From Ruegeria pomeroyi (GTDB lineage: Bacteria > Pseudomonadota > Alphaproteobacteria > Rhodobacterales > Rhodobacteraceae), in contig NZ_JAGQAG010000001.1 in assembly GCF_021405525.1 (NCBI RefSeq), positions 1,178,001 to 1,242,000 of the forward strand: a stretch of DNA of 64,000 bases, written 5' to 3'. Shown here in pieces: positions 17,101 through 26,084 of this stretch. The translations under genes and the position numbers were made by a program. The notes below the pieces were generated by a model. The model had not been told where the DNA came from. It saw nothing but the letters and a program-made list of their open reading frames with translations, and ran no database searches. The first letter of the stretch is position 1. Each line of letters opens with the position of its first letter.

Positions 17101-17470
17101 CGGTTGGTTTGCAGTGTTGAGCGACAGTGTGGAGACCGCAAGGCGCCAACCTCATCCGGGTGGAACTGGGGAGCGAGGCCTGTGCTCTTGCTTCCCAGCG
17201 GTGCCAACGCGTTCACAGCGGAGCATCGGGCCCACGGCCGTGGCGCTGAAGCAGCAGAATGGTCGGCTCTACGGCGCGCTGGCCAATCACATCTGGGGTC
17301 TGGATGCACCGCCAGCGCAAACAAGATCAACAGTACATTCCTGCAGCCGTTTCACATATATGCGACCGCCGACTCCTGGACGTTTTCGCTGAACACGAAG
17401 TCATCTTATGACTGGAAATCCAAGCGATGGACGGTCCTGGTCAAAACCCGGCTTGGAAAGGAAATCACCA
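17101..17470 (+). pseudogene. Decayed gene for an outer-membrane 'transporter' (phenol meta-pathway/MetA-like family)
   Basis: Family segments appear in order but in different frames. WNWGARPVLLLPSGANAF (about 17161-17214) is in frame 1. SIGPTAVALKQQNG and YGALANHIWGL (about 17222-17302) are shifted by one base. NKINSTFLQPF and WTFSLNTKSSYDWKS (about 17321-17425) are back in the first frame. Two frameshifts, a missing 5' half and loss of the C-terminal strand region show a dead, truncated copy. The family is usually about 270-300 residues and annotated simply as 'transporter'. It ends at the convergent MarR gene. Confidence 0.65.
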
Positions 17471-17486
17471 ACTCGATTTGGCTGCA

Positions 17487-17984
17487 TCACTCTGCGGTAT
17501 CCGATATTGAGGTTGAAGCTGACCAGATGGCTTTTCTCGCCAGACAAAGAAACTGCTCTTGTTCTCCGACAGTAAGGTCACCCAGGATTTCAGTCTGCAA
17601 CCGCTCCACGATCGGGAGTATGTCTTCGTAAATCCGTTGGCCTTTGTCTGTAATCCTCACAGAACGCGCCCGCCGGTCCCGTTCATTGATTGTCCGCGAG
17701 ACAAGGCCCTTTTGCTCCAACCTGTCGATGACGCCGCCAATCGTCGCGCGGTCATAGGCGATTTGGGCCGCGATGCCCGCCTGATCCAGGCCCGGACTCG
17801 ACCACACTGCGTCAAGCGCGGCGAACTGAACAGGGGTCAGGTCGTATCCGGCCTCTTGCATCCGCTTCAAGAAAACCTTGGTGGACATCTGGTTGAGCCG
17901 ACGGATCAGATGGCCCGCCATGTTGAAGAGGGTCAATTTTGGAATTTCCTTAGTGATCGCATGGGACCTGTGTTCGAATATCAT
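17487..17984 (-). CDS. MarR family transcriptional regulator (MobR-like)
   Basis: A 165-residue MarR regulator with a central winged helix-turn-helix: LTPVQFAALDAVWSSPGLDQ, AAQIAYDRATIGGVIDRLEQ and wing ERDRRARSVRITDKGQ. It is divergent from the aromatic FAD monooxygenase across a 98-bp region with a perfect dyad. The same layout is described for mobR/mobA of Comamonas, where MobR represses 3-hydroxybenzoate 4-hydroxylase until the substrate binds. That role is inferred here from family and layout. Confidence 0.85.
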   Translation of the reverse strand: MIFEHRSHAITKEIPKLTLFNMAGHLIRRLNQMSTKVFLKRMQEAGYDLTPVQFAALDAVWSSPGLDQAGIAAQIAYDRATIGGVIDRLEQKGLVSRTINERDRRARSVRITDKGQRIYEDILPIVERLQTEILGDLTVGEQEQFLCLARKAIWSASTSISDTAE

Positions 17985-17994
17985 AGTTTAACCC

Positions 17995-18018
17995 AAAAGG
18001 TATGTATGCATACCTTTT
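17995..18018. promoter_or_regulatory. Candidate MarR operator
   Basis: AAAAGGTATG (17995-18004) and CATACCTTTT (18009-18018) form a perfect 10-base inverted repeat with a TATG spacer, midway between the divergent MarR and monooxygenase genes. A second AT-rich dyad, AGTAT...ATACT, lies at about 18025-18045. Confidence 0.6.
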
Positions 18019-18082
18019 TTCATCAGTATAGTGAGTATAGATACTAATAAAGGGGCCGAGTGCGCCAGTGCGGAGGAAAACC

Positions 18083-20014
18083 ATGCAATATCATGTCGAT
18101 GGGTTTAGGCCGGGGGATCCGGACATCAAGGCTCCTGCCCCGGGCCTCGATCAGCCGCAAGCCGATGCGATTCCAAAAGCAGTCGATGTTCTCATTGCCG
18201 GCTGTGGACCGGCCGGGCTCTGTCTTGCTGCGCAACTGGCCCGGTTTCCGGACGTCACGACGATGATCGTTGACCCAAAGCCCGGCCCGATGGAAAAGGG
18301 TCAGGCCGATGGCGTGAACGTGCGCTCGATGGAGATGTTTCAAGCATTCGGCTTTGCCGAGACGGTCAAGCGCGAAGCGTATTGGGTCAACCAGACCACC
18401 TTTTGGAAGCCGGATCCAACCAACACCGACCACATCACCCGCGTCGGGATTGCTCAGGACGTGGCCGACGATCAGTCCGAGATGCCACACACCATCGTCA
18501 ATCAGGCGCGCGTCCACCAACTCTTTCTTGATGTGATGAAGAACTCTCCGACGCGGCTTGAGCCGTGTTACGGGCTTCGTGTTATCGACCTCCAGATCAA
18601 TACCGGCAGCGACGACCATCCCGTGACCGCGACGCTGGAGCGCGTGACCGAAGTTGGCAGTGCGGGCGATACGCTCACGGTCCGTGCCAATTATGTGGTC
18701 GGATGCGACGGTGCGCGCAGCACTGTTCGCCGGGCGATAGGCGGCAAGCTGCATGGAGACGCGGCACATCAGGCATGGGGCGTGATGGATATCCTCGCCA
18801 ATTCGGACTTTCCCGACCTGCGCCGGAAATGCCTGATCCAGTCCGCGCGCGAAGGCAACGTACTGATCATCCCGCGCGAAGGTGGCTATATGTTCCGGAT
18901 GTACGTGGAGCTCGACAAGTTGAACCCGGATGAGCGGGTGTCGAACCGCAACCTGACCTCGGATCATATCATCGACGCCGCGAACCGGATCATGCGCCCC
19001 TACTCCATTGACGTGAAAGAAGTCGTCTGGTGGTCGATCTACGAGATCGGGCATCGCCTGACGGACAAGTTCGATGACGTCCCAGAGGATGAGACGGCAA
19101 TCCGCAATCCTCGCGTCTTCACTGCCGGAGATGCCTGCCACACTCATAGCCCCAAGGCCGGCCAGGGCATGAACGTGTCCATGGGCGATACCTTCAATCT
19201 AGGTTGGAAGCTGGCACATGTACTGACGGGGCGATCGGACCCGAAGCTGCTACACAGCTACTCTGCCGAGCGACGCGAAGAAGCGAGGCGCCTGGTCGAG
19301 ACCGATCACAAATGGGCGCGGATCATGAGTGCCCCTCCAGGACAGTCCGAGCTGGACGGCTCGGACATGCCGCGCTTTCAAAAGCAGTTCATCGAGAACC
19401 TGGAATTTACAGGGGGACTAGCCGTTCATTACGGTCCGTCGGATATCACCGCCGAACCAACGTATCAACATCTCGCCACCGGCCAGATCGTCGGCAAGCG
19501 TTTCCATTCGGCGCCGGTCCTTCGGCTGTCGGATGCCAAGCCGCTACAACTGGGTCACGTGGCTGAGGCGGACGGGCGGTGGCGCATCTACGCCTTTGCC
19601 GGACAAAACGACGTGGGAATCGAAGGCGGCGCGATCCACCGGCTCTGCGCCTGGCTGGAAAGCGATCTTGCTTCACCAATCCGGCGCTTCACGCGCCAGC
19701 ATGAAGACATCGACGCGCTTATCGATCTTCGCGCTATTTTCCAACAGGATTTCAAGACCTTGAGCTATGAAGAGATGCCCCTCTTTCTCAGGCCTGCAAA
19801 AGGGCGCTATGGGCTGCGCGACTTCGAGAAGGTCTTCTGCATCGATCACAAACTGGGCGCAGACATTTATAAGATGCGCGGGATCGACAGGGCAGACGGG
19901 TGCATGATCATCGTTCGGCCCGACCAATATGTCGCCCATGTTCTGCCCTTGAATGAATTTGATGCTCTCTCCAAGTTCTTCGACAGCATCTTCGTGCCAA
20001 GTATCGAAGAGTAG
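18083..20014 (+). CDS. FAD-dependent aromatic monooxygenase (3-hydroxybenzoate 4-monooxygenase MobA / phenol 2-monooxygenase type)
   Basis: A 643-residue group A flavoprotein hydroxylase. FAD motif AGCGPAGLCLAAQLARF is near 35-51, the DG motif VGCDGARSTVRRAIG near 204-218, and the GD motif TAGDACHTHSPKAGQGMN near 346-363. The C-terminal thioredoxin-like domain typical of phenol hydroxylase/MobA follows. GGAGGAAAACC precedes the ATG at 18083. Length and MarR partner match MobA (about 639 residues), which makes protocatechuate from 3-hydroxybenzoate; other phenolic substrates are possible. It is the only intact catabolic gene of the tRNA-bounded stretch, and no ring-cleavage genes are near. Confidence 0.85.
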   Translation: MQYHVDGFRPGDPDIKAPAPGLDQPQADAIPKAVDVLIAGCGPAGLCLAAQLARFPDVTTMIVDPKPGPMEKGQADGVNVRSMEMFQAFGFAETVKREAYWVNQTTFWKPDPTNTDHITRVGIAQDVADDQSEMPHTIVNQARVHQLFLDVMKNSPTRLEPCYGLRVIDLQINTGSDDHPVTATLERVTEVGSAGDTLTVRANYVVGCDGARSTVRRAIGGKLHGDAAHQAWGVMDILANSDFPDLRRKCLIQSAREGNVLIIPREGGYMFRMYVELDKLNPDERVSNRNLTSDHIIDAANRIMRPYSIDVKEVVWWSIYEIGHRLTDKFDDVPEDETAIRNPRVFTAGDACHTHSPKAGQGMNVSMGDTFNLGWKLAHVLTGRSDPKLLHSYSAERREEARRLVETDHKWARIMSAPPGQSELDGSDMPRFQKQFIENLEFTGGLAVHYGPSDITAEPTYQHLATGQIVGKRFHSAPVLRLSDAKPLQLGHVAEADGRWRIYAFAGQNDVGIEGGAIHRLCAWLESDLASPIRRFTRQHEDIDALIDLRAIFQQDFKTLSYEEMPLFLRPAKGRYGLRDFEKVFCIDHKLGADIYKMRGIDRADGCMIIVRPDQYVAHVLPLNEFDALSKFFDSIFVPSIEE

Positions 20015-20032
20015 CGAAACCGGTAGATCGAC

Positions 20033-21019
20033 TTGGAGCCGAACGGGAAATCTGAGGCGGCGCGGAACGTCATCTACCCAGTACTGTCCTGGTTCAAGCA
20101 AGGCTGTGAGCCGTTCAAGATCGCGGTGAATTCGGACCTGAACGGCTGCTACGGATCAAGCAGTTATGGCAAGTCGGTCCACGACGGGATCGCCCTGATC
20201 GTGGCGCTTGAACCCGATCTGGTCATCAGCACCGGCGATATGGTCGCGGGTCAGCAGGTCAATCCGCATCTTTCGAGCGACCAGATTGCCGCCATGCGGT
20301 CGGCGTTCGATGACTCGGTCATGATCCCTTTGGCCAGGGCCGGCATTTCCTTCGTAGTGAGCCCCGGAAATCACGATGCTTCTGCCTATCCCGGGTTGTA
20401 GGTAGAGCGGGCGATTTTGCCAGGGTCTGGGGCGACCGGCAACCTGACGGGACATTTGTGGACAAGGCCGATTTTCCCTTTCGATACGCCCTGTCAGTGC
20501 AGGGCGTGCTGCTGGGTTCCTTGGACGTGACCACCACCGGAGCCCTGTCGGAAAACCAGTTCGACTGGCTCGACGATCTGCTGGAATGCCAGGCCAGCCG
20601 GCACAAGTCTGTTGTCCTGTTCAGCCACCTGCCGCTCTGGCTGTTGCCGAAAAGCGGCGTGATGACGTGATCGGGGATCCAAAGTTGCACGACCTTCTGT
20701 GCGGCACGGTGTGGACCGCTATCTGAGCAGGCATCACCTTGCCTATTATCCTGGTGTCGCCGACGGCATCCTGATAGTCTCGCAATCCTGCCTTGGCTCT
20801 GGGCCGCGCGTTCTGATTGGCGCAAGCCGACCTTCGCCCAAAGCGTTGTCCTTGGTCGAGATCGCCGCGGATGGCACGAGCGAGGAAACCGCCTACCAGT
20901 TCCCCGGTTTTCTGAAGCCGGCAAGTCTCGACGATCTTCCTCGCTCGATCGGGCGACTTGTCCGTAGGGACCTAGTCGGCAAGTGCCCCGACATGGCGAA
21001 GCGCACATTTCGGAAGTGA
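20033..21019 (+). pseudogene. Decayed calcineurin-like metallophosphoesterase gene
   Basis: Motifs appear in the right order but across three frames. Frame one holds IAVNSDLNGCYGSS, LVISTGDMVAGQ and VVSPGNHDASAYPG, ending at a TAG (20399-20401). A shifted frame continues with FARVWGDRQPDGTFVDKAD, LGSLDVTTTGALS and VLFSHLPLWLLPK, ending at TGA near 20670. Another shift resumes with GVDRYLSRHHLAYYPGVADG and SQSCLGSGPRVLIGA. The last metal motif is SRHHLAYY where SGHHHAYY is expected. At least three breaks mean no functional product. It follows the monooxygenase gene by 18 bases. Confidence 0.75.
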
Positions 21020-21248
21020 CCGACCTACCATCCGGACGGTAGTCTCAAGACATTGGGTTTGAGTGAGGCAAGGCCGGCCCTTGGCCTCCGAGGCTGCGTC
21101 AGTAGGAACCCGGTTGAGGCGGGCAGGGGGGGTGCCTTCGAATGGGGCTTGGGGCTTGAAGTCTCGTTGGCAGGCGCTCTTTTTTAGCGCTGTTCGGTCA
21201 AGACATGCAGGTATTTTCGAAGCCTATAGAGAGTTTGTCGTTCCCAAC
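21020..21248. other. Unassigned spacer between metallophosphoesterase remnant and tRNA-Gly promoter
   Basis: No gene is supported on either strand. A T run at 21180-21185 follows no clear hairpin. It is probably degraded sequence. Confidence 0.4.
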
Positions 21249-21277
21249 TTGACGCCCGAAAATCAATGGAATAGTAC
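21249..21277 (+). promoter_or_regulatory. Housekeeping promoter of tRNA-Gly
   Basis: -35 TTGACG (21249-21254), 17-base spacer, -10 TAGTAC (21272-21277), ending 13 bases before the tRNA. Confidence 0.6.
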
Positions 21278-21290
21278 CGGTGAGCGCCGA

Positions 21291-21364
21291 GCGGGCGTTG
21301 TGTAATGGTAAGACCCTTGCCTTCCAAGCAAGAGATACGGGTTCGATTCCCGTCGCCCGCTCCA
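21291..21364 (+). tRNA. tRNA-Gly (anticodon TCC)
   Basis: A 74-base tRNA: acceptor strands GCGGGCG and CGCCCGC, anticodon stem CTTGC/GCAAG around CTTCCAA (TCC), T arm CGGG-TTCGATT-CCCG, encoded CCA. It forms the right edge of the island-like stretch. Confidence 0.93.
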
Positions 21365-21440
21365 GAAATTCTTTTCCGACACATTACCCGCAAAGAATTT
21401 CAGAGGTATCTTTTATCTCATTGATATTATGTTCTTTTGG
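21365..21440. other. AT-rich spacer after tRNA-Gly
   Basis: Markedly AT-rich compared with the surroundings and without a gene. A tRNA remnant follows it and then non-coding sequence up to the ABC transporter start at 21670. Confidence 0.4.
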
Positions 21441-21509
21441 GAGATTGGAGCGCTAGTCTTCTAAGCTGGTAAAGCGGGTTCGATACCCCGCCGCCCGCCA
21501 CCCGCTCCA
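21441..21509 (+). pseudogene. tRNA remnant
   Basis: A T arm (GCGGG-TTCGATA-CCCCGC) followed by the acceptor strand CGCCCGC is recognisable at about 21474-21498, and ACCCGCTCCA repeats the end of tRNA-Gly. Upstream, CTAGTCTTCTAAGCTG resembles an anticodon arm with TCT in the loop, but no 5' acceptor strand or D arm can be built. It reads as a decayed second tRNA, or the 3' half of one left by recombination. Confidence 0.5.
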
Positions 21510-21669
21510 ACGCATCAGACCCGACATGTCTGCTCGATTGCGTCATTTGGACCTTTTTACGGGGTCCGGGCGCGCTGATCGCTTGACCCTGATGGCTCTC
21601 GCCGCCATGAAGCTGGACCTAGCCTGGGTTCCCGGGCGCATCCGGACCCAAGGCAGGAAACCGCAACGC

Positions 21670-23469
21670 ATGGCTCGCAGAACCACCGCCCCCGTCGCCA
21701 GCGAAGAGCGCGCAGGCTCGAAGAAGGTTGGCGTGCTCTCCGCGCTCTGGCCCTTCATGAAGCCGTACAAGGCACTGATGGCGGGTGCGCTGATGGCGCT
21801 GGTACTGACGGCCAGCATGTCGCTGGCCCTGCCGCTGGCGGTGCGCCGGGTGGTCGATAATTTCCGCATCGAAAATGGCGACCTGCTGGATGTCTATTTC
21901 CTGGCCGCGCTGGGCATTGCAGCGGTGTTGGCGCTGGGCACCGGCATCCGTTACGCGCTGGTTACCCGGCTGGGCGAACGCGTGGTGGCCGATATCCGCA
22001 AGGCGGTGTTCGACCGGGTGATCGGCATGAGCCCGGAGTTCTTCGAACGCATCATGACCGGCGAGGTGTTGAGCCGGATCACCACCGACACCACGCTGAT
22101 CCAGTCGGTGCTGGGTTCCTCGGCCTCGATCGCGCTGCGCAACATGCTGCTGTTCGCGGGCGGTCTGGTGCTGATGCTGCTGACCTCGGCCAAGCTGACG
22201 GGGCTGGTGCTGCTTCTGGTGCCTGCGGTGCTGGTGCCGATCTTGGTGCTAGGCCGCCGCCTGCGCGCCATCAGCCGCGAGAACCAGGACTGGATCGCGG
22301 CCAGTTCCGGCAACGCGGGCGAGGCGCTGGGCGCGGTGCAGACCGTGCAATCCTATACCAACGAAACCGCCAGCCGGGCAGCATTTGCCGAGGTGACCGA
22401 GACCGCCTATGATGTCTCGCGCCGCCGGATCGCCACGCGCGCGGTGCTGACGGTGATCGTGATCTTCCTTGTCTTCTCGGGCATCGTCGGGGTGCTCTGG
22501 ATGGGCGCCAACGACGTGCGCACCGGTGTGATGACCGAGGGCACGTTGATCCAGTTCGTGATCTATTCGGTGATCATGGCGGGCGCTGTGGCCGCGCTCT
22601 CCGAGATCTGGAGCGAGCTGCAGCGCGCCGCCGGAGCCACCGAGCGTCTGGTCGAGCTGCTGAATGCCGACGATACCGTCAATGATCCCGCGCAGCCCGT
22701 GGCGATGGCGCTGCCGGTTCAGGGCGAGATCGCCTTTGACAACGTGACCTTCCGCTATCCGGCGCGGCCCGATCAGGTGGCGCTTGACGGAATGAGCCTG
22801 ACCGTGCGGCCGGGCGAGACGGTGGCCTTTGTCGGGCCGTCGGGTGCGGGCAAGACCACGGTGATCCAGCTGATCCAGCGGTTCTATGATCCGCAATCGG
22901 GCCGGGTGTTGCTGGATGGGCAGGACCTGACCACGCTGGCGCGCGCCGAATTCCGTCGCCACATGGCGCTGGTGCCGCAGGACCCGGTGATCTTTGCCGC
23001 CTCCGCGCGCGAGAACATCCGCTTTGGCCGCCCATCGGCCTCTGACGCCGAAGTCGAGGAAGCCGCCAGCGCCGCCGCCGCGCATGAGTTCATCGCCGCA
23101 CTGCCGGAGGGCTATGACAGTTTCGTCGGCGAACGAGGCATCATGCTGTCGGGCGGTCAGAAGCAGCGTATCGCCATCGCTCGTGCCATCCTGCGTGATG
23201 CGCCGGTCCTGCTGCTGGATGAAGCGACCTCGGCGCTTGATGCCGAAAGTGAACGCGCGGTGCAACAGGCTGTGGAACGGCTAAGCGCCGACCGCACAAC
23301 ACTGATCGTGGCGCATCGGCTGGCGACGGTGAAAAAGGCCGACCGCATCGTGGTCCTGGAAGAGGGCCGAATCGTTGCCCAGGGCACCCATGACGAGCTG
23401 GTGGCGGGTGGTGGGCTCTATGCCCGGTTGGCACGGCTTCAGTTCACCGATGGTTTGGTGGCCGAATAA
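21670..23469 (+). CDS. ABC exporter, fused permease and ATPase (MsbA/MDR-like)
   Basis: A 599-residue half-transporter that should act as a homodimer in the inner membrane. Residues 30-310 form a six-helix ABC exporter domain. The ATPase follows with Walker A GPSGAGKTT (about 389), signature LSGGQKQR (about 492), Walker B VLLLDEATSALD and the switch histidine in IVAHRLATV. ATG 21670 is preferred to upstream frames because CAGGAAACC lies ahead and the protein then begins MARRTTAPVAS. Typical cargo for this family is lipid A-type lipid or hydrophobic drugs; the substrate is not readable. Confidence 0.88.
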   Translation: MARRTTAPVASEERAGSKKVGVLSALWPFMKPYKALMAGALMALVLTASMSLALPLAVRRVVDNFRIENGDLLDVYFLAALGIAAVLALGTGIRYALVTRLGERVVADIRKAVFDRVIGMSPEFFERIMTGEVLSRITTDTTLIQSVLGSSASIALRNMLLFAGGLVLMLLTSAKLTGLVLLLVPAVLVPILVLGRRLRAISRENQDWIAASSGNAGEALGAVQTVQSYTNETASRAAFAEVTETAYDVSRRRIATRAVLTVIVIFLVFSGIVGVLWMGANDVRTGVMTEGTLIQFVIYSVIMAGAVAALSEIWSELQRAAGATERLVELLNADDTVNDPAQPVAMALPVQGEIAFDNVTFRYPARPDQVALDGMSLTVRPGETVAFVGPSGAGKTTVIQLIQRFYDPQSGRVLLDGQDLTTLARAEFRRHMALVPQDPVIFAASARENIRFGRPSASDAEVEEAASAAAAHEFIAALPEGYDSFVGERGIMLSGGQKQRIAIARAILRDAPVLLLDEATSALDAESERAVQQAVERLSADRTTLIVAHRLATVKKADRIVVLEEGRIVAQGTHDELVAGGGLYARLARLQFTDGLVAE

Positions 23470-23535
23470 TTCCCCTTACCTCTGATTGATCGTGTGCGCA
23501 TCCTCGGAGCCAAGTGGAACCGAGGGAGAAACGGC

Positions 23536-23964
23536 ATGGGTCTGTGGAGCTTTGTGAAGGATAGCGGCAAGAAGCTTTTTGGCGGCGGTGAGGAAGAGCC
23601 GCAGGCCGAAGCGCTGCAAAAGGAGATCGCGGAACTGGGCCTGGATGCAAGCGGTGTCGAGATCTCGGTCGAGGGCGATACGGTCAAACTGCAAGGCACA
23701 GCGGCCAGCGACGAGTTGAAAGAAAAGATCATCCTTGCGGTCGGCAATGTCGAAGGTGTCGGCGCCGTGGACGACCAGACCACCGGCGGCAGCGCCGAAC
23801 CGGTGTTTCACACGGTTGCCAAGGGCGACACCCTGTGGGCGATTGCCGAAAAGACGCTAGGCAAGGGCAGCCGCTACAACGAGATTTTCGAGGCCAATCG
23901 CCCTATGCTGAGCCACCCCGACAAGATTTATCCCGGCCAGATGCTGCGAATTCCGCAGGTCTGA
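23536..23964 (+). CDS. BON-LysM domain protein, Kbp/YgaU-like
   Basis: A 142-residue protein matching E. coli Kbp (YgaU) in length and architecture. It starts MGLWSFVKDSGKKLF, has a BON domain (about 25-80, with GDTVKLQGTA and AVGNVEGVGAVDDQ) and a LysM domain (about 92-141, with VAKGDTLWAIAEKTLG and DKIYPGQMLRIPQ). Kbp is a cytoplasmic potassium-binding protein; the lack of a signal peptide agrees. GGGAGAAACGGC precedes the ATG. A clear terminator follows. Confidence 0.88.
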   Translation: MGLWSFVKDSGKKLFGGGEEEPQAEALQKEIAELGLDASGVEISVEGDTVKLQGTAASDELKEKIILAVGNVEGVGAVDDQTTGGSAEPVFHTVAKGDTLWAIAEKTLGKGSRYNEIFEANRPMLSHPDKIYPGQMLRIPQV

Positions 23965-23990
23965 CACCACCAAGTGGCTGGGGGGGGAGA

Positions 23991-24017
23991 AGAGGCGGCC
24001 CATTGGGCCGCCTCTTT
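23991..24017 (+). terminator. Rho-independent terminator after the Kbp-like gene
   Basis: AGAGGCGGCCC-ATT-GGGCCGCCTCT hairpin with a following TT, 27 bases after the stop. Confidence 0.8.
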
Positions 24018-24194
24018 GCGTTTGGCTGCTTCAAGGTCGCGGGGCCGTAACGTCATCTCTTTTTCGCCGTTGCGTCACGGGCGCTTTCGCGGCGCCATCC
24101 GGTTATGCGCCAGCTTGCGCCGGGATGCGTTTCTTCGCATCTTGGGATCAAGGATGGAATGGCCCGGGAAACGGGCCCTTGGGGAGGATTGCTC

Positions 24195-26084
24195 ATGCCG
24201 TTTGCCGGGCTCGAAGACCGCGCACGTGTCGAAAACGAAATGCCGTGGGAGGCGCGGGACGTTCCCGCCACGCTGCACAAGCTGCTGACGCGGACCGCGA
24301 CACGGTTCCCGAACCACAACGCCATGAGCTATCAGCTGTTGTCGGGGCCGACCGACAAGGCCGAAACCCTGACCTGGTCGCAGCTTCTGTCCAAGGTCAA
24401 CCAGGCCGCCAACCTGTTCCGCAGCCTTGGCATCGGCGAAAACGATGTGGTGGCCTATGTGCTGCCCAACACCAACGAGACGCTGATCACCATGCTGGCC
24501 GGTGCGGTGGCGGGCATCGTCAACCCGATCAACCCGCTGTTGGAGCCCGAGCAGATCGCGGCGATCCTGCGCGAAACCAACGCCAAGGTGGTGGTCACGC
24601 TGAAGCCTTTCCCCAAGACCGACATCGCGCAAAAGGTGGCCGAGGCGGTGCGCCACGCCCCGCATGTGACCACCGTGCTCGAGGTCGATCTGAACCGCTA
24701 CCTGACACCGCCCAAATCCTGGATCGTGCCGCTGGTGCGGCCCAAGATGGCGGACAAGGAACATCTGGCCCACGCCGATTACCTCAGCTTCAACCGCGAA
24801 ATGCGCAAGCATCCGACCGAACTGACATTCGCGGATTCCGCTGGCGACCGGGTGGCCTGCTATTTCCACACCGGCGGCACCACCGGCATGCCCAAGGTGG
24901 CGCAGCACAAATATTCCGGCATGATCTATAACGGCTGGCTGGGGCATACGCTTCTCTTTACCGAAGAGGACACCATCATGTGTCCGCTGCCGCTGTTTCA
25001 TGTCTTTGCCTGCCATGTCATCGTGATGGCGGCGGTGGCCTCGGGCGCGCATGTGGTGTTCCCGACCCCGGCCGGTTATCGCGGCGACGGCGTGTTCGAC
25101 AATTTCTGGAAGCTGATCGAACGCTGGAAGGTCTCGTTCATCATCACCGTGCCGACAGCAATCTCGGCCAAGATGCAGCGCCCGGTCGATGCGGATATCT
25201 CCAGCGTCAAGACCGCGTTTTCCGGCTCGGCGCCGCTGCCGGTCGAACTGTTCCGCCGCTTCGAAGAAGCGACCGGAGTCACCATCATCGAAGGCTACGG
25301 CCTGACCGAGGCCACCTGTCTGGTGTCCTGTAACCCGGTGGATGGCGAGAAAAAGATCGGCTCGATCGGCATTCCCTTCCCCTACACGGACGTCAAGATC
25401 ATCAAGGGCACACCCGATGGCCCCGTCGAATGCGCGGTGGACGAGATCGGCGAGATCTGCATCTCGAACCCGGGCGTCTATGCGGGTCACACCTATACCG
25501 AAGAGGACAAGAACAAGGATCTCTTCTACTACGGCACCCACCTGCGCACAGGCGATCTAGGCCGCTTCGACGCGGACGGCTATCTGTGGATCACCGGTCG
25601 GGCCAAGGATCTGATCATTCGTGGCGGTCACAATATCGACCCCGCCGAGATCGAAGAGGCGCTGCTGGGTCACCCGGCGGTGGCCTTTGCCGGGGCCATC
25701 GGCCAGCCCGACGCCCATGCCGGCGAGGTCCCTTGCGCCTTTGTCGAACTGGTCGAGGGCGGCAAGGTGACCGAGGCCGAGTTGATGGAATATTGCAAGG
25801 TGCATGTGCATGAACGCGCCGCCCATCCAAAGCATATGACCATCCTGCCGGAACTGCCCAAGACCGCCGTGGGCAAGGTGTTCAAGCCCGATCTGCGCAA
25901 GAACGCGATCACGCGTGTCTATAACGGTGCCTTGACCGAGGCGGGTTCGGCCGCGCGGGTGGTGTCGGTGATCGATGACAAGAAACGCGGGCTGGTGGCG
26001 CAGCTTGCGGCACATGGCGCGACCGAGGGCGAGGTGGCCAAGGTGCTGGGCGCCTATACCCGGCCCTGGGAATGGGCAGAGTGA
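24195..26084 (+). CDS. Acyl-CoA synthetase (AMP-binding family)
   Basis: A 629-residue adenylate-forming acyl-CoA ligase. The P-loop YFHTGGTTGMPK is near 224, YGLTEATCL near 368, the hinge aspartate region TGRAKDLIIRGGHNIDP near 467, and the C-terminal catalytic lysine in PKTAVGKVFKP near 560. It activates a carboxylic acid with ATP and CoA; length and motifs fit medium/long-chain or cyclic acid ligases. GGGGAGG lies nine bases before the ATG. The last bases overlap the following esterase gene, implying an operon. Confidence 0.88.
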   Translation: MPFAGLEDRARVENEMPWEARDVPATLHKLLTRTATRFPNHNAMSYQLLSGPTDKAETLTWSQLLSKVNQAANLFRSLGIGENDVVAYVLPNTNETLITMLAGAVAGIVNPINPLLEPEQIAAILRETNAKVVVTLKPFPKTDIAQKVAEAVRHAPHVTTVLEVDLNRYLTPPKSWIVPLVRPKMADKEHLAHADYLSFNREMRKHPTELTFADSAGDRVACYFHTGGTTGMPKVAQHKYSGMIYNGWLGHTLLFTEEDTIMCPLPLFHVFACHVIVMAAVASGAHVVFPTPAGYRGDGVFDNFWKLIERWKVSFIITVPTAISAKMQRPVDADISSVKTAFSGSAPLPVELFRRFEEATGVTIIEGYGLTEATCLVSCNPVDGEKKIGSIGIPFPYTDVKIIKGTPDGPVECAVDEIGEICISNPGVYAGHTYTEEDKNKDLFYYGTHLRTGDLGRFDADGYLWITGRAKDLIIRGGHNIDPAEIEEALLGHPAVAFAGAIGQPDAHAGEVPCAFVELVEGGKVTEAELMEYCKVHVHERAAHPKHMTILPELPKTAVGKVFKPDLRKNAITRVYNGALTEAGSAARVVSVIDDKKRGLVAQLAAHGATEGEVAKVLGAYTRPWEWAE

